A DNA stretch of 64,000 nucleotides from Caenibius sp. WL. GTDB lineage: Bacteria; Pseudomonadota; Alphaproteobacteria; Sphingomonadales; Sphingomonadaceae. Each line of letters begins with the position of its first letter. The stretch's first letter is position 1. The stretch is from assembly GCF_019803445.1 (NCBI RefSeq), contig NZ_CP081844.1:570501-634500 (forward strand). The letters are read 5' to 3'. Made by a program: the position numbers and the translations under genes. Below, piece after piece: positions 38,897-47,446 of the stretch. Below the pieces are notes generated by a model. It was not told the DNA's origin and did no database searches. It saw only the letters and a list, made by a program, of their open reading frames with translations.

Positions 38897-40180
38897 ATGG
38901 ACAAGATCATCATCGAAGGCGGCAAGCGCCTGTCAGGCACGATCCCGGTTTCCGGGGCCAAGAATGCCGCTCTCACTCTGCTGCCCTGTGCGCTGCTCAC
39001 CGAAGAGCCGCTGACGCTGCGCAATCTGCCGCGGCTTGCCGATATCGACGGATTCCAGCATCTGATGACGCAGTTCGGCGTGTCCACCGCCATCGCGGGC
39101 GGGCGGCCGGAAGATTTCGGCCGGGTGATGACCTTGCAGGCCACGCGGCTGACTTCCACCACCGCGCCTTACGATCTCGTGCGCAAGATGCGTGCTTCGA
39201 TCCTCGTGCTCGGTCCGTTGCTGGCGCGCGGGGGCGAAGCCACGGTTTCGCTGCCGGGCGGCTGCGCCATCGGCAACCGCCCGATCGATCTGCATCTCAA
39301 GGCGCTGGAAGCGCTGGGCGCGCAGATCGAACTGGCGGCGGGCTATGTCCGGGCGATCGCGCCCGATGGCGGGTTGCCGGGCGGGCATTACAGTTTCCCG
39401 GTGGTTTCGGTCGGGGCGACGGAGAACGCGCTGATGGCCGCTGCCCTGGCGCGGGGCAAAAGCACATTCCACAATGCCGCGCGCGAGCCCGAAATCGTCG
39501 ATCTGTGCCGCCTGCTGGTGGCGATGGGGGCCGAAATCGAAGGGATCGGCACATCGGAACTGACCGTGCACGGCGTCACCCGCCTGCACGGGGCGACCTA
39601 TCGCGTGATGTCCGACCGGATCGAAGCAGGCAGCTATGCCTGCGCGGCGGCGATCACGGGCGGCGATATCACGCTGACCGGGGCCAATTTCGAGGAAATG
39701 GACGCGACGGTGCAGGCGCTGCGCAGCGCGGGGGTGACAGTGGAGGAAAGCGCGGGCGGCATGCGCGTCTATGCCGATGGCCCGCTGCGCCCGGTCACGT
39801 TGTCCACCGCGCCCTATCCCGGCTTCGCCACCGATATGCAGGCACAGCTCATGGCCTTGCTCTGCCGCGCCGAAGGCACCAGCGTGCTGACCGAAACGAT
39901 TTTCGAAAACCGCTATATGCACGTGCCTGAACTGAACCGCATGGGCGCGCATATCGAAACATCGGGGCGCACGGCGATCGTCCACGGGGTTGAGCGGCTG
40001 ACCGGCGCCGAAGTCATGGCGACCGATCTGCGCGCTTCGATGAGCCTGGTGATCGCCGGGCTTGCGGCCGAAGGGCAGACGCAGGTGCACCGCCTCTATC
40101 ACCTCGATCGCGGGTATGAGCGGCTGGAGGAAAAGCTTTCGCTGCTGGGCGCCAATGTGGAGCGTGTCGGCGGCGATTGA
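38897..40180 (+). CDS. murA: UDP-N-acetylglucosamine 1-carboxyvinyltransferase
   Basis: A 427-residue enzyme of the first committed step of peptidoglycan synthesis. The N-terminal [16 protein letters not shown] and the catalytic loop [14 protein letters not shown], with Cys123 as the nucleophile, predict fosfomycin sensitivity. [16 protein letters not shown] is near the C-terminus. Length is typical. It is transcribed away from galU. Confidence 0.97.
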   Translation: MDKIIIEGGKRLSGTIPVSGAKNAALTLLPCALLTEEPLTLRNLPRLADIDGFQHLMTQFGVSTAIAGGRPEDFGRVMTLQATRLTSTTAPYDLVRKMRASILVLGPLLARGGEATVSLPGGCAIGNRPIDLHLKALEALGAQIELAAGYVRAIAPDGGLPGGHYSFPVVSVGATENALMAAALARGKSTFHNAAREPEIVDLCRLLVAMGAEIEGIGTSELTVHGVTRLHGATYRVMSDRIEAGSYACAAAITGGDITLTGANFEEMDATVQALRSAGVTVEESAGGMRVYADGPLRPVTLSTAPYPGFATDMQAQLMALLCRAEGTSVLTETIFENRYMHVPELNRMGAHIETSGRTAIVHGVERLTGAEVMATDLRASMSLVIAGLAAEGQTQVHRLYHLDRGYERLEEKLSLLGANVERVGGD

Positions 40181-40234
40181 GCCGGACCTTCCTGCGCTCT
40201 CGTTCGTTGGAACAGCAGGCAAAGGAGGTTGGCC

Positions 40235-40486
40235 ATGGGTTTGTTCAAGCTGATTGCCGCGGCCGCCGCGGGAATCGTCGGCTATCGTGTGGTCACGGGC
40301 AACAAGGGCAAGGGGCGCCCGGGGCAGGCCGCGTTCGCACCGGGCCAGACCGACAGTGAGAATTTCGCCCAGGTGCGCGACGCGGGACCCGAAGCGATGC
40401 GCGACCCGGCGCGCCGCCCTTGGAGCCGGACCGACGAGCGTTCGGACGAAAGTTTCCCCGCCAGCGACCCGCCGGGCAGCTACTGA
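40235..40486 (+). CDS. Small protein with FPASDPP tail
   Basis: An 83-residue protein with a hydrophobic N-terminal segment (MGLFKLIAAAAAGIVGYRVV), then a polar region ending SDESFPASDPPGSY. The ESFPASDPP string recurs in several small alphaproteobacterial proteins of unknown role. The start is fixed by AAAGGAGG at 40221-40228. It lies 54 bases after murA and its last 7 bases overlap the convergent ribbon-helix-helix gene. It is probably membrane-associated. Confidence 0.8.
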   Translation: MGLFKLIAAAAAGIVGYRVVTGNKGKGRPGQAAFAPGQTDSENFAQVRDAGPEAMRDPARRPWSRTDERSDESFPASDPPGSY

Positions 40487-40734
40487 TCCCCATCCGTTGG
40501 CGGCAGGAGCATCTGCCGGAACAGCCAGATTCGCACCGCTCCGGCCAGGCCGGGAGGGGTCTCGGCCTGAATCCGTTCGGCATCGATCTGCGCCACCAAT
40601 GCGTTCAGCGGCAGATCCAGCTGCGCCGCGGCCTGCCGGAGCAGGTCCCAGAACAGCGGTTCGAGGCTGATCGAGGTCTTGTGCCCGGCAATTTCGACCG
40701 AGCGTTTGACCGGCGGATGATAGGATATGTCCAT
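40480..40734 (-). CDS. Ribbon-helix-helix domain protein
   Basis: An 84-residue protein matching the RHH_4 type: a short strand (KRSVEIAGHKTSISLE) followed by two helices (PLFWDLLRQAAAQL and LNALVAQIDAERI). The family is common in alphaproteobacteria. Relatives are small DNA-binding or membrane-process regulators. It is downstream of the acetoacetyl-CoA reductase gene with a 67-base gap, both on the minus strand, so it may be co-transcribed with it. Confidence 0.85.
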   Translation of the reverse strand: MDISYHPPVKRSVEIAGHKTSISLEPLFWDLLRQAAAQLDLPLNALVAQIDAERIQAETPPGLAGAVRIWLFRQMLLPPTDGDQ

Positions 40735-40801
40735 GGGGCGGTTGCGATAAACGGCAGGGCCGCAAGTGCCGGGATCGTGCCCGGCACTCGGGGCCTCTCA
40801 T

Positions 40802-41524
40802 TCAGTACATGTGCTGCCCGCCGTTGATCGACATCGTCGACCCGGTGACGAACGTGGCGTCGTCGCAGGTGAAGAATGTCACCCCGCGGGCGATTTCATG
40901 CGCATTGCCGAGACGCCCGACCGGGATCTTGGCGACGATCTTTTCCAGCACCGCCTCCGGCACGGCGGCGACCATGTCGGTGTCGATATAGCCCGGCGCG
41001 ATGGCGTTGACGGTTATGCCGAATTTCGCCCCTTCCTGCGCCAGCGCCTTGGTGAAGCCATGGATGCCCGATTTGGCGGCGGCATAGTTGACCTGCCCGT
41101 ATTGCCCGGCCTGGCCGTTGACGGAGCCGATGTTGACCACGCGGCCCCATCCGCGCTCGCGCATGCCGGGGAATGTCGCCTTGGCCATGTTGAAGCAGCC
41201 GCCCAGATTGATCCGGATCACTTCGTTCCAGTCTTCCCAGGTCATCTTGTGGAGCACGCCGTCCCGCGTGACCCCGGCGTTGTTCACCACGATGTCGATC
41301 GGGCCGATTTCTTCCGCCACTCTCTGGCATCCGGCCATCGTGGCCTCATGATCGCCTACATCCCATTTGTAGGCTGGAATACCGGTTCGCTCGGTAAACG
41401 CGCGGGCCTTTTCCTCGTTGCCCGCGTAGTTGGCCACTACGCTGCGTCCCTGCGCCTGAAGCGCGAGACAGATGCCTTCGCCGATGCCGCGTGTGCCGCC
41501 TGTAACGATAGCTACCTTAGTCAT
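40802..41524 (-). CDS. phbB: Acetoacetyl-CoA reductase
   Basis: A 240-residue short-chain dehydrogenase. The NADP motif TGGTRGIG begins at residue 8, NNAG and GVTRDG are central, and the catalytic Tyr/Lys are in VNYAAAKSG. The GQVNYAAAKSGIHGFTKALAQE stretch fits PhaB, which makes 3-hydroxybutyryl-CoA for polyhydroxyalkanoate. No phaA or phaC lies nearby. A FabG-type role cannot be excluded. ATG 41524 is used, not the upstream extension. Confidence 0.88.
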   Translation of the reverse strand: MTKVAIVTGGTRGIGEGICLALQAQGRSVVANYAGNEEKARAFTERTGIPAYKWDVGDHEATMAGCQRVAEEIGPIDIVVNNAGVTRDGVLHKMTWEDWNEVIRINLGGCFNMAKATFPGMRERGWGRVVNIGSVNGQAGQYGQVNYAAAKSGIHGFTKALAQEGAKFGITVNAIAPGYIDTDMVAAVPEAVLEKIVAKIPVGRLGNAHEIARGVTFFTCDDATFVTGSTMSINGGQHMY

Positions 41525-41653
41525 TTTAGGCACTCCCCTCTTCGTTTTGCGAACAGAGGGAGAGTAGCAAAGCCTTATGGCGCAGCAAGCGCGCAATGGC
41601 CGGATGGGATAGCTTTTTTGCGCAAGTTGGCCCGATCGGTAATCAGACGGGGA

Positions 41654-42430
41654 TCAGAAGCGGAACTGCGTGCCGAGATAGACGGCCTGGCTGTCCTGCG
41701 TGCCATCGGTCAGCGGGCCGAGGCGATCGCGTTCCTGCGAATAGCGCACGCCCGCGGTCACATCGAGATTGCGGGTCAGGCGGTAGCTGCCGCCCACATC
41801 GAGTCGCTGCCCGGTGACGGCATCCAGCGTGCGCGGTGCGCGCCCGGCGTTGCCCTTTTCTTCCATTTCGATGTGCGCGCTGAACCGGCTCGGCTTCCCG
41901 GCCGCTTCCGATTTGCCCGGCTTGAACGTGGACAGATCGGGCATATCGAGCTTGCGCAGTTCGACCGGCGGCAGAAGCGGCTGGGCGAAGCTGCGATAAT
42001 CGCGTGCCATGCCGAGATCGTAGCGGGCCGGGGTGATCAGCATCATGCTGCCGAGGCCGGGCTTGCCCTGAACCGCGTTGATCGCCGAACGGACGGAAAT
42101 GGCGCGGGCCACCCTGTCATCGATGCGGACGGCGACGGTGACCGAACGGCCCGGCCGGTTGGCGGCCCCTGCCGGCGTGAAACGCATCATCCGCGCGGCG
42201 GCGGCATCGTTGCCGCGTTCGGCAATCAGCTTGGCAAGGCGGGGATCGACCGAAGCGGGAGTGAACGAGGCGAAGCTGCCGCTGGCGATCACGCTGACGG
42301 CCGAACCCGCCTTGGGGGCGCCGCCGAGAGCGAGACCGGTGTTCGGAGCCGCCAGGGCAATGCCGAGAGCCGCACACACCACGGCTGCGGAAATTCCGCC
42401 CCGTAGTCTGATTTTGCGTGCCCTGTTCAT
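41654..42430 (-). CDS. Exported protein with C-terminal beta-barrel-like end, unknown
   Basis: A 258-residue protein. The N-terminal MNRARKIRLRGG... followed by a hydrophobic stretch ending ALA is a signal peptide of about 35 residues. The last ~50 residues alternate polar and hydrophobic (GGSYRLTRNLDVTAGVRYS), and the protein ends QFRF. A terminal Phe is the usual outer-membrane beta-barrel signal. The middle part is not recognised. Likely an outer-membrane or periplasmic protein. ATG 42430 is favoured because the signal peptide follows; the frame itself is open much further upstream. Confidence 0.72.
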   Translation of the reverse strand: MNRARKIRLRGGISAAVVCAALGIALAAPNTGLALGGAPKAGSAVSVIASGSFASFTPASVDPRLAKLIAERGNDAAAARMMRFTPAGAANRPGRSVTVAVRIDDRVARAISVRSAINAVQGKPGLGSMMLITPARYDLGMARDYRSFAQPLLPPVELRKLDMPDLSTFKPGKSEAAGKPSRFSAHIEMEEKGNAGRAPRTLDAVTGQRLDVGGSYRLTRNLDVTAGVRYSQERDRLGPLTDGTQDSQAVYLGTQFRF

Positions 42431-42826
42431 AATCCCTTGACGTCTTTCTCTTGCGCCTCTTCCAAAGGGCGCACTCCCCGGTGAACCGTTGCGCAGGCCG
42501 CCGACTCGGCAAATCCCATGCGTGGAAACGGTTCCTGAAGTTTCACAATAGAGTATTTTGCACGCAATTCCACCCTCGCGACGCCCTGATGCGTGCCTTT
42601 TTGCGAACTGTTGCAAGCGGCACACAGAATGGCGGGGCGCGCATCGGGCCGGTTGCGGTGGCCGGGCCGGTTTGCGGCCCGCCGATCCTGCAGCCCGCCG
42701 ATTTTGCAGGCCGGACGCGCGGTGGGGCCTTGCCGCCGCACGCCTGTGGTTTATAGAGGCAACCCATGACAGGCTGAAGCCCTTTCGCGGCTCCAGCCTC
42801 ACCCTATTCGGAACGGGAACACGGTC
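42431..42826. promoter_or_regulatory. 396-base divergent spacer with a promoter candidate at 42730-42757
   Basis: No gene is supported here. TTGCCG (42730-42735), 16 bases, then TATAGA (42752-42757) gives a plausible sigma-70 promoter for the DUF3576-leuS-lptE-holA operon, with a leader of about 60 bases. The left third is less GC-rich (GAGTATTTTGCACG around 42551) and may hold the promoter of the minus-strand gene. Confidence 0.4.
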
Positions 42827-43297
42827 TTGAATATTGCCAGCAGCACCTCCAGCACCCATTTCGCCCGCCGCGCGGGCCAGGCCCTGCTCGTTGCGGCCGC
42901 GCTCGCCAGCCTCGCGGCGTGCGGCAAGAAGGAACGCCCCCGGGCCGATATCGCTGCGGCGCAGGTCAACACGATCGGCGTCAACGCCTATCTGTGGAAG
43001 GCCAGCCTGGAAACGCTGTCCTTCATGCCTCTGCTCCAGACCGACAGCAACGGCGGTGTGATCGTGACCGACTGGTACGCCAACCCGCGCAACCCGGCGG
43101 AGCGGATGAAGATTTCCGTCACCATTCTCGACCAGCAACTGCGTGCCGACGCGCTGCGCGTGGCGGCCAGCCGCCAGGTGGCCGTGGGCGGCGGAACGTG
43201 GGTGGAAGCCCCGGTGGAAGCCGCCACGATCCAGAAACTGGAAGACATCATCCTGACCAAGGCGCGTGAACTGCGGCGGTCGGCCATCGCGGGCTGA
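42827..43297 (+). CDS. DUF3576 lipoprotein
   Basis: A 156-residue envelope protein. The signal peptide ends in the lipobox LAAC with Cys32, so it should be lipidated. The mature part (IGVNAYLWKASLETLSFMPL, then TDWYANP) is typical of DUF3576, an alphaproteobacterial family usually found before leuS and lptE. The start is TTG 42827, as no suitable ATG exists. It is 20 bases before leuS. Its position with lptE suggests a role in outer-membrane assembly, which is inference. Confidence 0.88.
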   Translation: MNIASSTSSTHFARRAGQALLVAAALASLAACGKKERPRADIAAAQVNTIGVNAYLWKASLETLSFMPLLQTDSNGGVIVTDWYANPRNPAERMKISVTILDQQLRADALRVAASRQVAVGGGTWVEAPVEAATIQKLEDIILTKARELRRSAIAG

Positions 43298-43317
43298 CCG
43301 CGCGGACATAAGGATCC

Positions 43318-45843
43318 ATGAGCGAAAACCGTTTTGACCCGTCGCAGGCCGACGGGCGTTGGCAGCATGCCTGGGAAGCAGCGCAAAGCTTCAAGGCCGA
43401 CAGCAACAGCCCCAAGCCGAAGAGCTACGTGCTCGAGATGTTCCCCTATCCTTCGGGGCGCATCCATATCGGCCACGTGCGCAATTACACCATGGGCGAC
43501 GTGCTGGCCCGCTACAAGCGGATGCGCGGCTACGAAGTGCTGCACCCGATGGGCTGGGACGCGTTCGGCATGCCGGCGGAAAACGCCGCCATGGAAAAGG
43601 GCGTGCATCCCGGCGGCTGGACGCGCGAAAACATCGCCAACATGAAAGCGCAGTTGAAGCGACTCGGCTTCGCGCTCGACTGGAGCCGCGAAATCGCGAC
43701 GTGCGAGCCCGACTATTACGGGCAGGAACAGGCGCTGTTCCTCGATCTCTATGCCGCCGGGCTGGTCTATCGCAAGGAAAGCGCGGTCAACTGGGACCCG
43801 GTCGACCAGACGGTGCTGGCCAACGAACAGGTGATCGACGGGCGCGGCTGGCGTTCGGGCGCGCTGGTCGAAAAGCGCAAGCTCAGCCAGTGGTTCCTCA
43901 AGATCACCGATTTCGCGCAGGACCTGCTCGACGGGCTGGGCAACCTCGAAAACTGGCCGGACAAGGTCAAGCTGATGCAGGAAAACTGGATCGGCAAGAG
44001 CCAGGGGCTGCAGTTCCGTTTCACGCTCTCGAACGGCGAGCCGCTGGAAGTCTATACCACGCGGCCCGACACGATTTTCGGCGCGAGCTTCGTGGCGGTC
44101 GCGGCCGATCATCCGATCGCGCAGGGCGTGGCGGCCGGCAATCCGGCGGCGGCGGACTTCATCGCGCTGTGCAAGCAGGGCGGGACCACCGCGGCGGAAC
44201 TGGAAACGGCGGACAAGCTGGGCTTCGACACCGGGATCATCGCGAAACACCCGTTCACCGGGGTCGATCTGCCGCTCTACATCGCCAATTTCGTGCTGAT
44301 GGATTACGGCACCGGCGCGATCATGGCCGTGCCCGGGCATGACCAGCGCGATTTCGATTTCGCCACCAAGTACGGCCTGCCGATCCTGCGGGTGGTGGCC
44401 GAAAGCGCCGCCGAAGCGGACAAGCCTTTCGCGGGCGAAGCCGAAGCGGGCGACGGGGTGATCGTCAATTCCGGCTTCATCGACGGGATGAGCGTGGCCC
44501 AGGCCAAGGCCGCGATCATCGGCCGCGCCGAAAGCGAAGGCTGGGGCCAGGGCAAGACGGTGTGGCGCTTGCGCGACTGGGGCGTTTCGCGCCAGCGCTA
44601 TTGGGGCACGCCGATCCCGTTCATCCATTGCGGCGCCTGCGGCATCGTGCCGGTGCCCAAGGACCAACTGCCGGTCGTCCTGCCCGAGGATGTCGATTTC
44701 GCGACTCCGGGCAACCCGCTGCTGCGCCATCCCACGTGGAAGCATGTCGATTGCCCGACCTGCGGCGGCAAGGCGGAACGGGAAACCGACACGCTCGACA
44801 CGTTCGTCGACAGTTCGTGGTATTTCCTGCGCTTCGCCAGCCAGCCGGCGGACCGTCCGTTCGATCCGGAAGAACTGGCCAAGTGGCTGCCGGTGGAACA
44901 GTATATCGGCGGGATCGAACACGCGATCCTGCACTTGCTGTACGCCCGGTTCTGGACCCGCGCATTGCAGCATATCGGCAAGATCGGCTTTGCCGAGCCG
45001 TTCGCCAGCTTGTTCACGCAAGGGATGGTCACGCACGAAACCTATTCGCGGGTCGATGCGCAGAACGGCCAGCCGGTCTATTTCAGCCCGGCGGAAGTCG
45101 ATCGCGGTGGCGATGGCGCGGTGCTGGTGGCCGATGGCGCGCCGGTGGAAATCGGCCGCGTGATCAAGATGTCCAAGTCGAAGAAGAACGTCGTCGACCC
45201 GGATGAGATCGTGGCCCGCTACGGCGCCGATGCGGTGCGCTGGTTCATGCTGTCGGACAGCCCGCCGGAGCGCGACCTGCCGTGGTCCGAAGCCGGAATC
45301 GAAGGTTGCGCCCGGTTCGTCCAGCGCCTGTGGCGGCTGTTCGGCCTCTATGACACGGCCGCCAGCGGCGAGGATAAGGCGCTCGACCGCAAGACGCACC
45401 AGACAGTGGCGGCGGTGGCCGAGGATATCGAGGCGCTGTCGTTCAACAAGGCGGTGGCGCGGATTTACGAACTGGCTTCGGCCATCGACAAGGCCGCCCC
45501 TTCGGCCAGCCGTTCGGCGGCGATCCGCACGATCCTGCTGCTCGCTTCGCCGATGATGCCGCATCTGGCGGAAGAAGCCTGGGCGCAGGCCGGGCACGCG
45601 GGGCTGGTGGCCGATGCCGCATGGCCCGAAGTCGATCCCGCGCTGCTGGTGGAAGACGAAGTGACTATCGCGGTGCAGGTCAAAGGCAAGCTGCGCGATA
45701 CGCTGACCGTGGCCAAGGGCCTGCCGCAGCCGGAGCTGGAGGCGCTTGCGCTCGCATCCGAGAAAGTGCAGCGTAGCCTCGATGGAGCCCAAGTGCGCAA
45801 GGTGATCGTGGTGCCTGATCGACTGGTCAATATCGTCGCATGA
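43318..45843 (+). CDS. leuS: Leucyl-tRNA synthetase
   Basis: An 841-residue class I synthetase. HIGH motif at residues 50-53 (in [11 protein letters not shown]), an editing domain in the middle, the catalytic KMSKS near residue 618 (IKMSKSKKN), and a zinc-like Cys pattern (CGACG, CPTCGG) near 440-485. It charges all tRNA-Leu species, including the tRNA-Leu(UAA) at 17503. It is coupled to lptE by a four-base overlap. Confidence 0.98.
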   Translation: MSENRFDPSQADGRWQHAWEAAQSFKADSNSPKPKSYVLEMFPYPSGRIHIGHVRNYTMGDVLARYKRMRGYEVLHPMGWDAFGMPAENAAMEKGVHPGGWTRENIANMKAQLKRLGFALDWSREIATCEPDYYGQEQALFLDLYAAGLVYRKESAVNWDPVDQTVLANEQVIDGRGWRSGALVEKRKLSQWFLKITDFAQDLLDGLGNLENWPDKVKLMQENWIGKSQGLQFRFTLSNGEPLEVYTTRPDTIFGASFVAVAADHPIAQGVAAGNPAAADFIALCKQGGTTAAELETADKLGFDTGIIAKHPFTGVDLPLYIANFVLMDYGTGAIMAVPGHDQRDFDFATKYGLPILRVVAESAAEADKPFAGEAEAGDGVIVNSGFIDGMSVAQAKAAIIGRAESEGWGQGKTVWRLRDWGVSRQRYWGTPIPFIHCGACGIVPVPKDQLPVVLPEDVDFATPGNPLLRHPTWKHVDCPTCGGKAERETDTLDTFVDSSWYFLRFASQPADRPFDPEELAKWLPVEQYIGGIEHAILHLLYARFWTRALQHIGKIGFAEPFASLFTQGMVTHETYSRVDAQNGQPVYFSPAEVDRGGDGAVLVADGAPVEIGRVIKMSKSKKNVVDPDEIVARYGADAVRWFMLSDSPPERDLPWSEAGIEGCARFVQRLWRLFGLYDTAASGEDKALDRKTHQTVAAVAEDIEALSFNKAVARIYELASAIDKAAPSASRSAAIRTILLLASPMMPHLAEEAWAQAGHAGLVADAAWPEVDPALLVEDEVTIAVQVKGKLRDTLTVAKGLPQPELEALALASEKVQRSLDGAQVRKVIVVPDRLVNIVA

Positions 45844-46355
45844 CGCGGGGCGCCGCCTTGCTCATGGTTCTGGGCTGTGCCGCGCTGTCGGCCTGCGGCC
45901 TGCAACCGATGTATGCGGGCGGCGGCCAAGGCGCGATTGCGCGCGGTCTGGCGAGTATCGAAGTCGCCCCGATCGAAGGCCGCGCGGGCTGGCTGATGCG
46001 CAATGCCTTGCGCGACAAGCTGGCCCCCGGCGGTGCCAACGCGGGCGGTGCGCGCTATGTCCTCAATGTCAGGCTGGATGAACAGCTGACCGGCCTTGGC
46101 CTGCTGCGCGACGATACGATCAGCCGCGAAAGCTTCGTCCTGCGCGCCCGCTATCAACTCGTCGATACGGCGACAGGGCAGACCGTGCTCGACAGCACTT
46201 CGGGCTCCGACGCGGGAATCGATGTGGTCAGTTCCGAATACGCGGTGATCGCGGCGGAGCAGACGGCGCGCGAAAACCTCGTCGGCGAAGTGGCCGACCG
46301 GATCGTGACCAATGTCGCCCTGCGGATGAAAGCGCTCGAACAGGCCGCCCCGTGA
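45840..46355 (+). CDS. lptE: LPS-assembly lipoprotein LptE
   Basis: A 171-residue outer-membrane lipoprotein. The signal peptide ends at Cys19 (LSACG), directly followed by GLQPMYAGG, the usual LptE start. It plugs the LptD barrel and helps insert LPS. ATG overlaps the leuS stop, and its own stop overlaps holA. Together with lptC and lptA near 51 kb it shows an LPS-type transport system; sphingomonads often make glycosphingolipids instead, so the cargo could differ. Confidence 0.92.
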   Translation: MTRGAALLMVLGCAALSACGLQPMYAGGGQGAIARGLASIEVAPIEGRAGWLMRNALRDKLAPGGANAGGARYVLNVRLDEQLTGLGLLRDDTISRESFVLRARYQLVDTATGQTVLDSTSGSDAGIDVVSSEYAVIAAEQTARENLVGEVADRIVTNVALRMKALEQAAP

Positions 46356-47398
46356 AGGCGACTCAGCGCGATTTTGCCGCCACCGCGCCCAAGGCGGTGC
46401 GGCAATGCGGCGTGTTCTTCTTCTGCGGGCAGGATGAAGCCGGGGCATCGGCGGCGGCGAGCAAGATCGCGGCGATGCTCGACGATCCGGGTGAACGGGT
46501 CGAACTGCCGGGCGCGGAACTGCGCCGCGATCCGGTGCGGCTGGGGGATGAGGCGCGCTCCACCTCGCTGTTCGGCGGCAACCGCCATATCCTGATTCGC
46601 GCGGCGGGCGACGAAGCGCATGATGCGCTGAAAATCCTGCTCGAAACCAAGGATGCGGGCGATGGCGCGGCCTGCCCGGTGCTGGTGGTGGCCAGTTCGG
46701 CCACGGACAAATCGCGCACGGCCAAGCTGCTGGAAGGGCGCGATGATTGCCTGGTGGCGATGTTCTACCCCCCTGATCTTGCCTCCGTCACCGCTTCGGT
46801 GCGGCAGATGGCCGATGCGGCGGGGGTGCGGCTGGGCGGCGATCTGGCCGAACGCATCGCCCGCGCCGCCGGGCTGGATGTGCGGCTGGCGCAATCGGAA
46901 GTGACCAAGTTGGCGCTCTATCTCGATGCCAGCGCGCAGGCGCCGCGCACCGCCGATGCCGAAGCGCTCGACGCCATCGGCGCGAAGACCGAGGAAGACG
47001 GCTTCACGCCGCTGGTCAACGCGGTGCTTTCGGGCGAGACCGGGCGACTGCCGGGCGAATTGAAGCGGATGCGCGATCTTTCGCTCAATCCGGTGGGGCT
47101 GCTGCTGGCGTTCGAACGGCGCACGGCCCAGCTGGCCGCGTTGGCGGCGAAACTGGGGCCGGGCGGCGATGTGGCCGCGCTGCTGGAAAGCGAAACCCGC
47201 GCCCGGCGGATTTTCTTCCGCGACAAACGCGATTTGGCGGTGCAGCTGCGCCGCTGGCAGGGGCGGCGGCTGGAACGGTTGGTGCAGCGGCTGATGGCGC
47301 TGCATCGCGCGCTCCTGTCCAACAACCAGGCGGCCGAAGTGCTGCTGGCGCAGGAACTGGCCGAAATCGCCCGCGCCGCCGCCGCCGACAAACGCTGA
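46352..47398 (+). CDS. holA: DNA polymerase III delta subunit
   Basis: A 348-residue clamp-loader subunit that opens the beta clamp. It begins with a VFFFCGQDEAG-type strand, has LFGGNRHILIRAAGDEA and LVVASSATDKSRTAKLLEG, and ends in helical LSNNQAAEVLLAQELAEIARAA. Start GTG 46352 overlaps the lptE stop (GTGA). Last gene of the DUF3576-leuS-lptE-holA operon. Confidence 0.93.
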   Translation: MKATQRDFAATAPKAVRQCGVFFFCGQDEAGASAAASKIAAMLDDPGERVELPGAELRRDPVRLGDEARSTSLFGGNRHILIRAAGDEAHDALKILLETKDAGDGAACPVLVVASSATDKSRTAKLLEGRDDCLVAMFYPPDLASVTASVRQMADAAGVRLGGDLAERIARAAGLDVRLAQSEVTKLALYLDASAQAPRTADAEALDAIGAKTEEDGFTPLVNAVLSGETGRLPGELKRMRDLSLNPVGLLLAFERRTAQLAALAAKLGPGGDVAALLESETRARRIFFRDKRDLAVQLRRWQGRRLERLVQRLMALHRALLSNNQAAEVLLAQELAEIARAAAADKR

Positions 47399-47417
47399 AG
47401 CGGGCCTGGCGGGGTGA

Positions 47418-47441
47418 GGCGGGGACCGGGCAGGCCCCGCC
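47418..47441. terminator. GC-rich hairpin between holA and the tailspike-like gene
   Basis: GGCGGGG (47418-47424) pairs with CCCCGCC (47435-47441) around a 10-base loop, 20 bases after holA and just before the convergent gene's stop. No T-run follows. It could separate the two converging transcripts. Confidence 0.4.
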
Positions 47442-47446
47442 CCCAT

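Noticed and set aside
42988-45792. 934-codon frame antisense to leuS
   Set aside because: Same cause. leuS has all family motifs and the antisense product is Arg/His-rich without structure.
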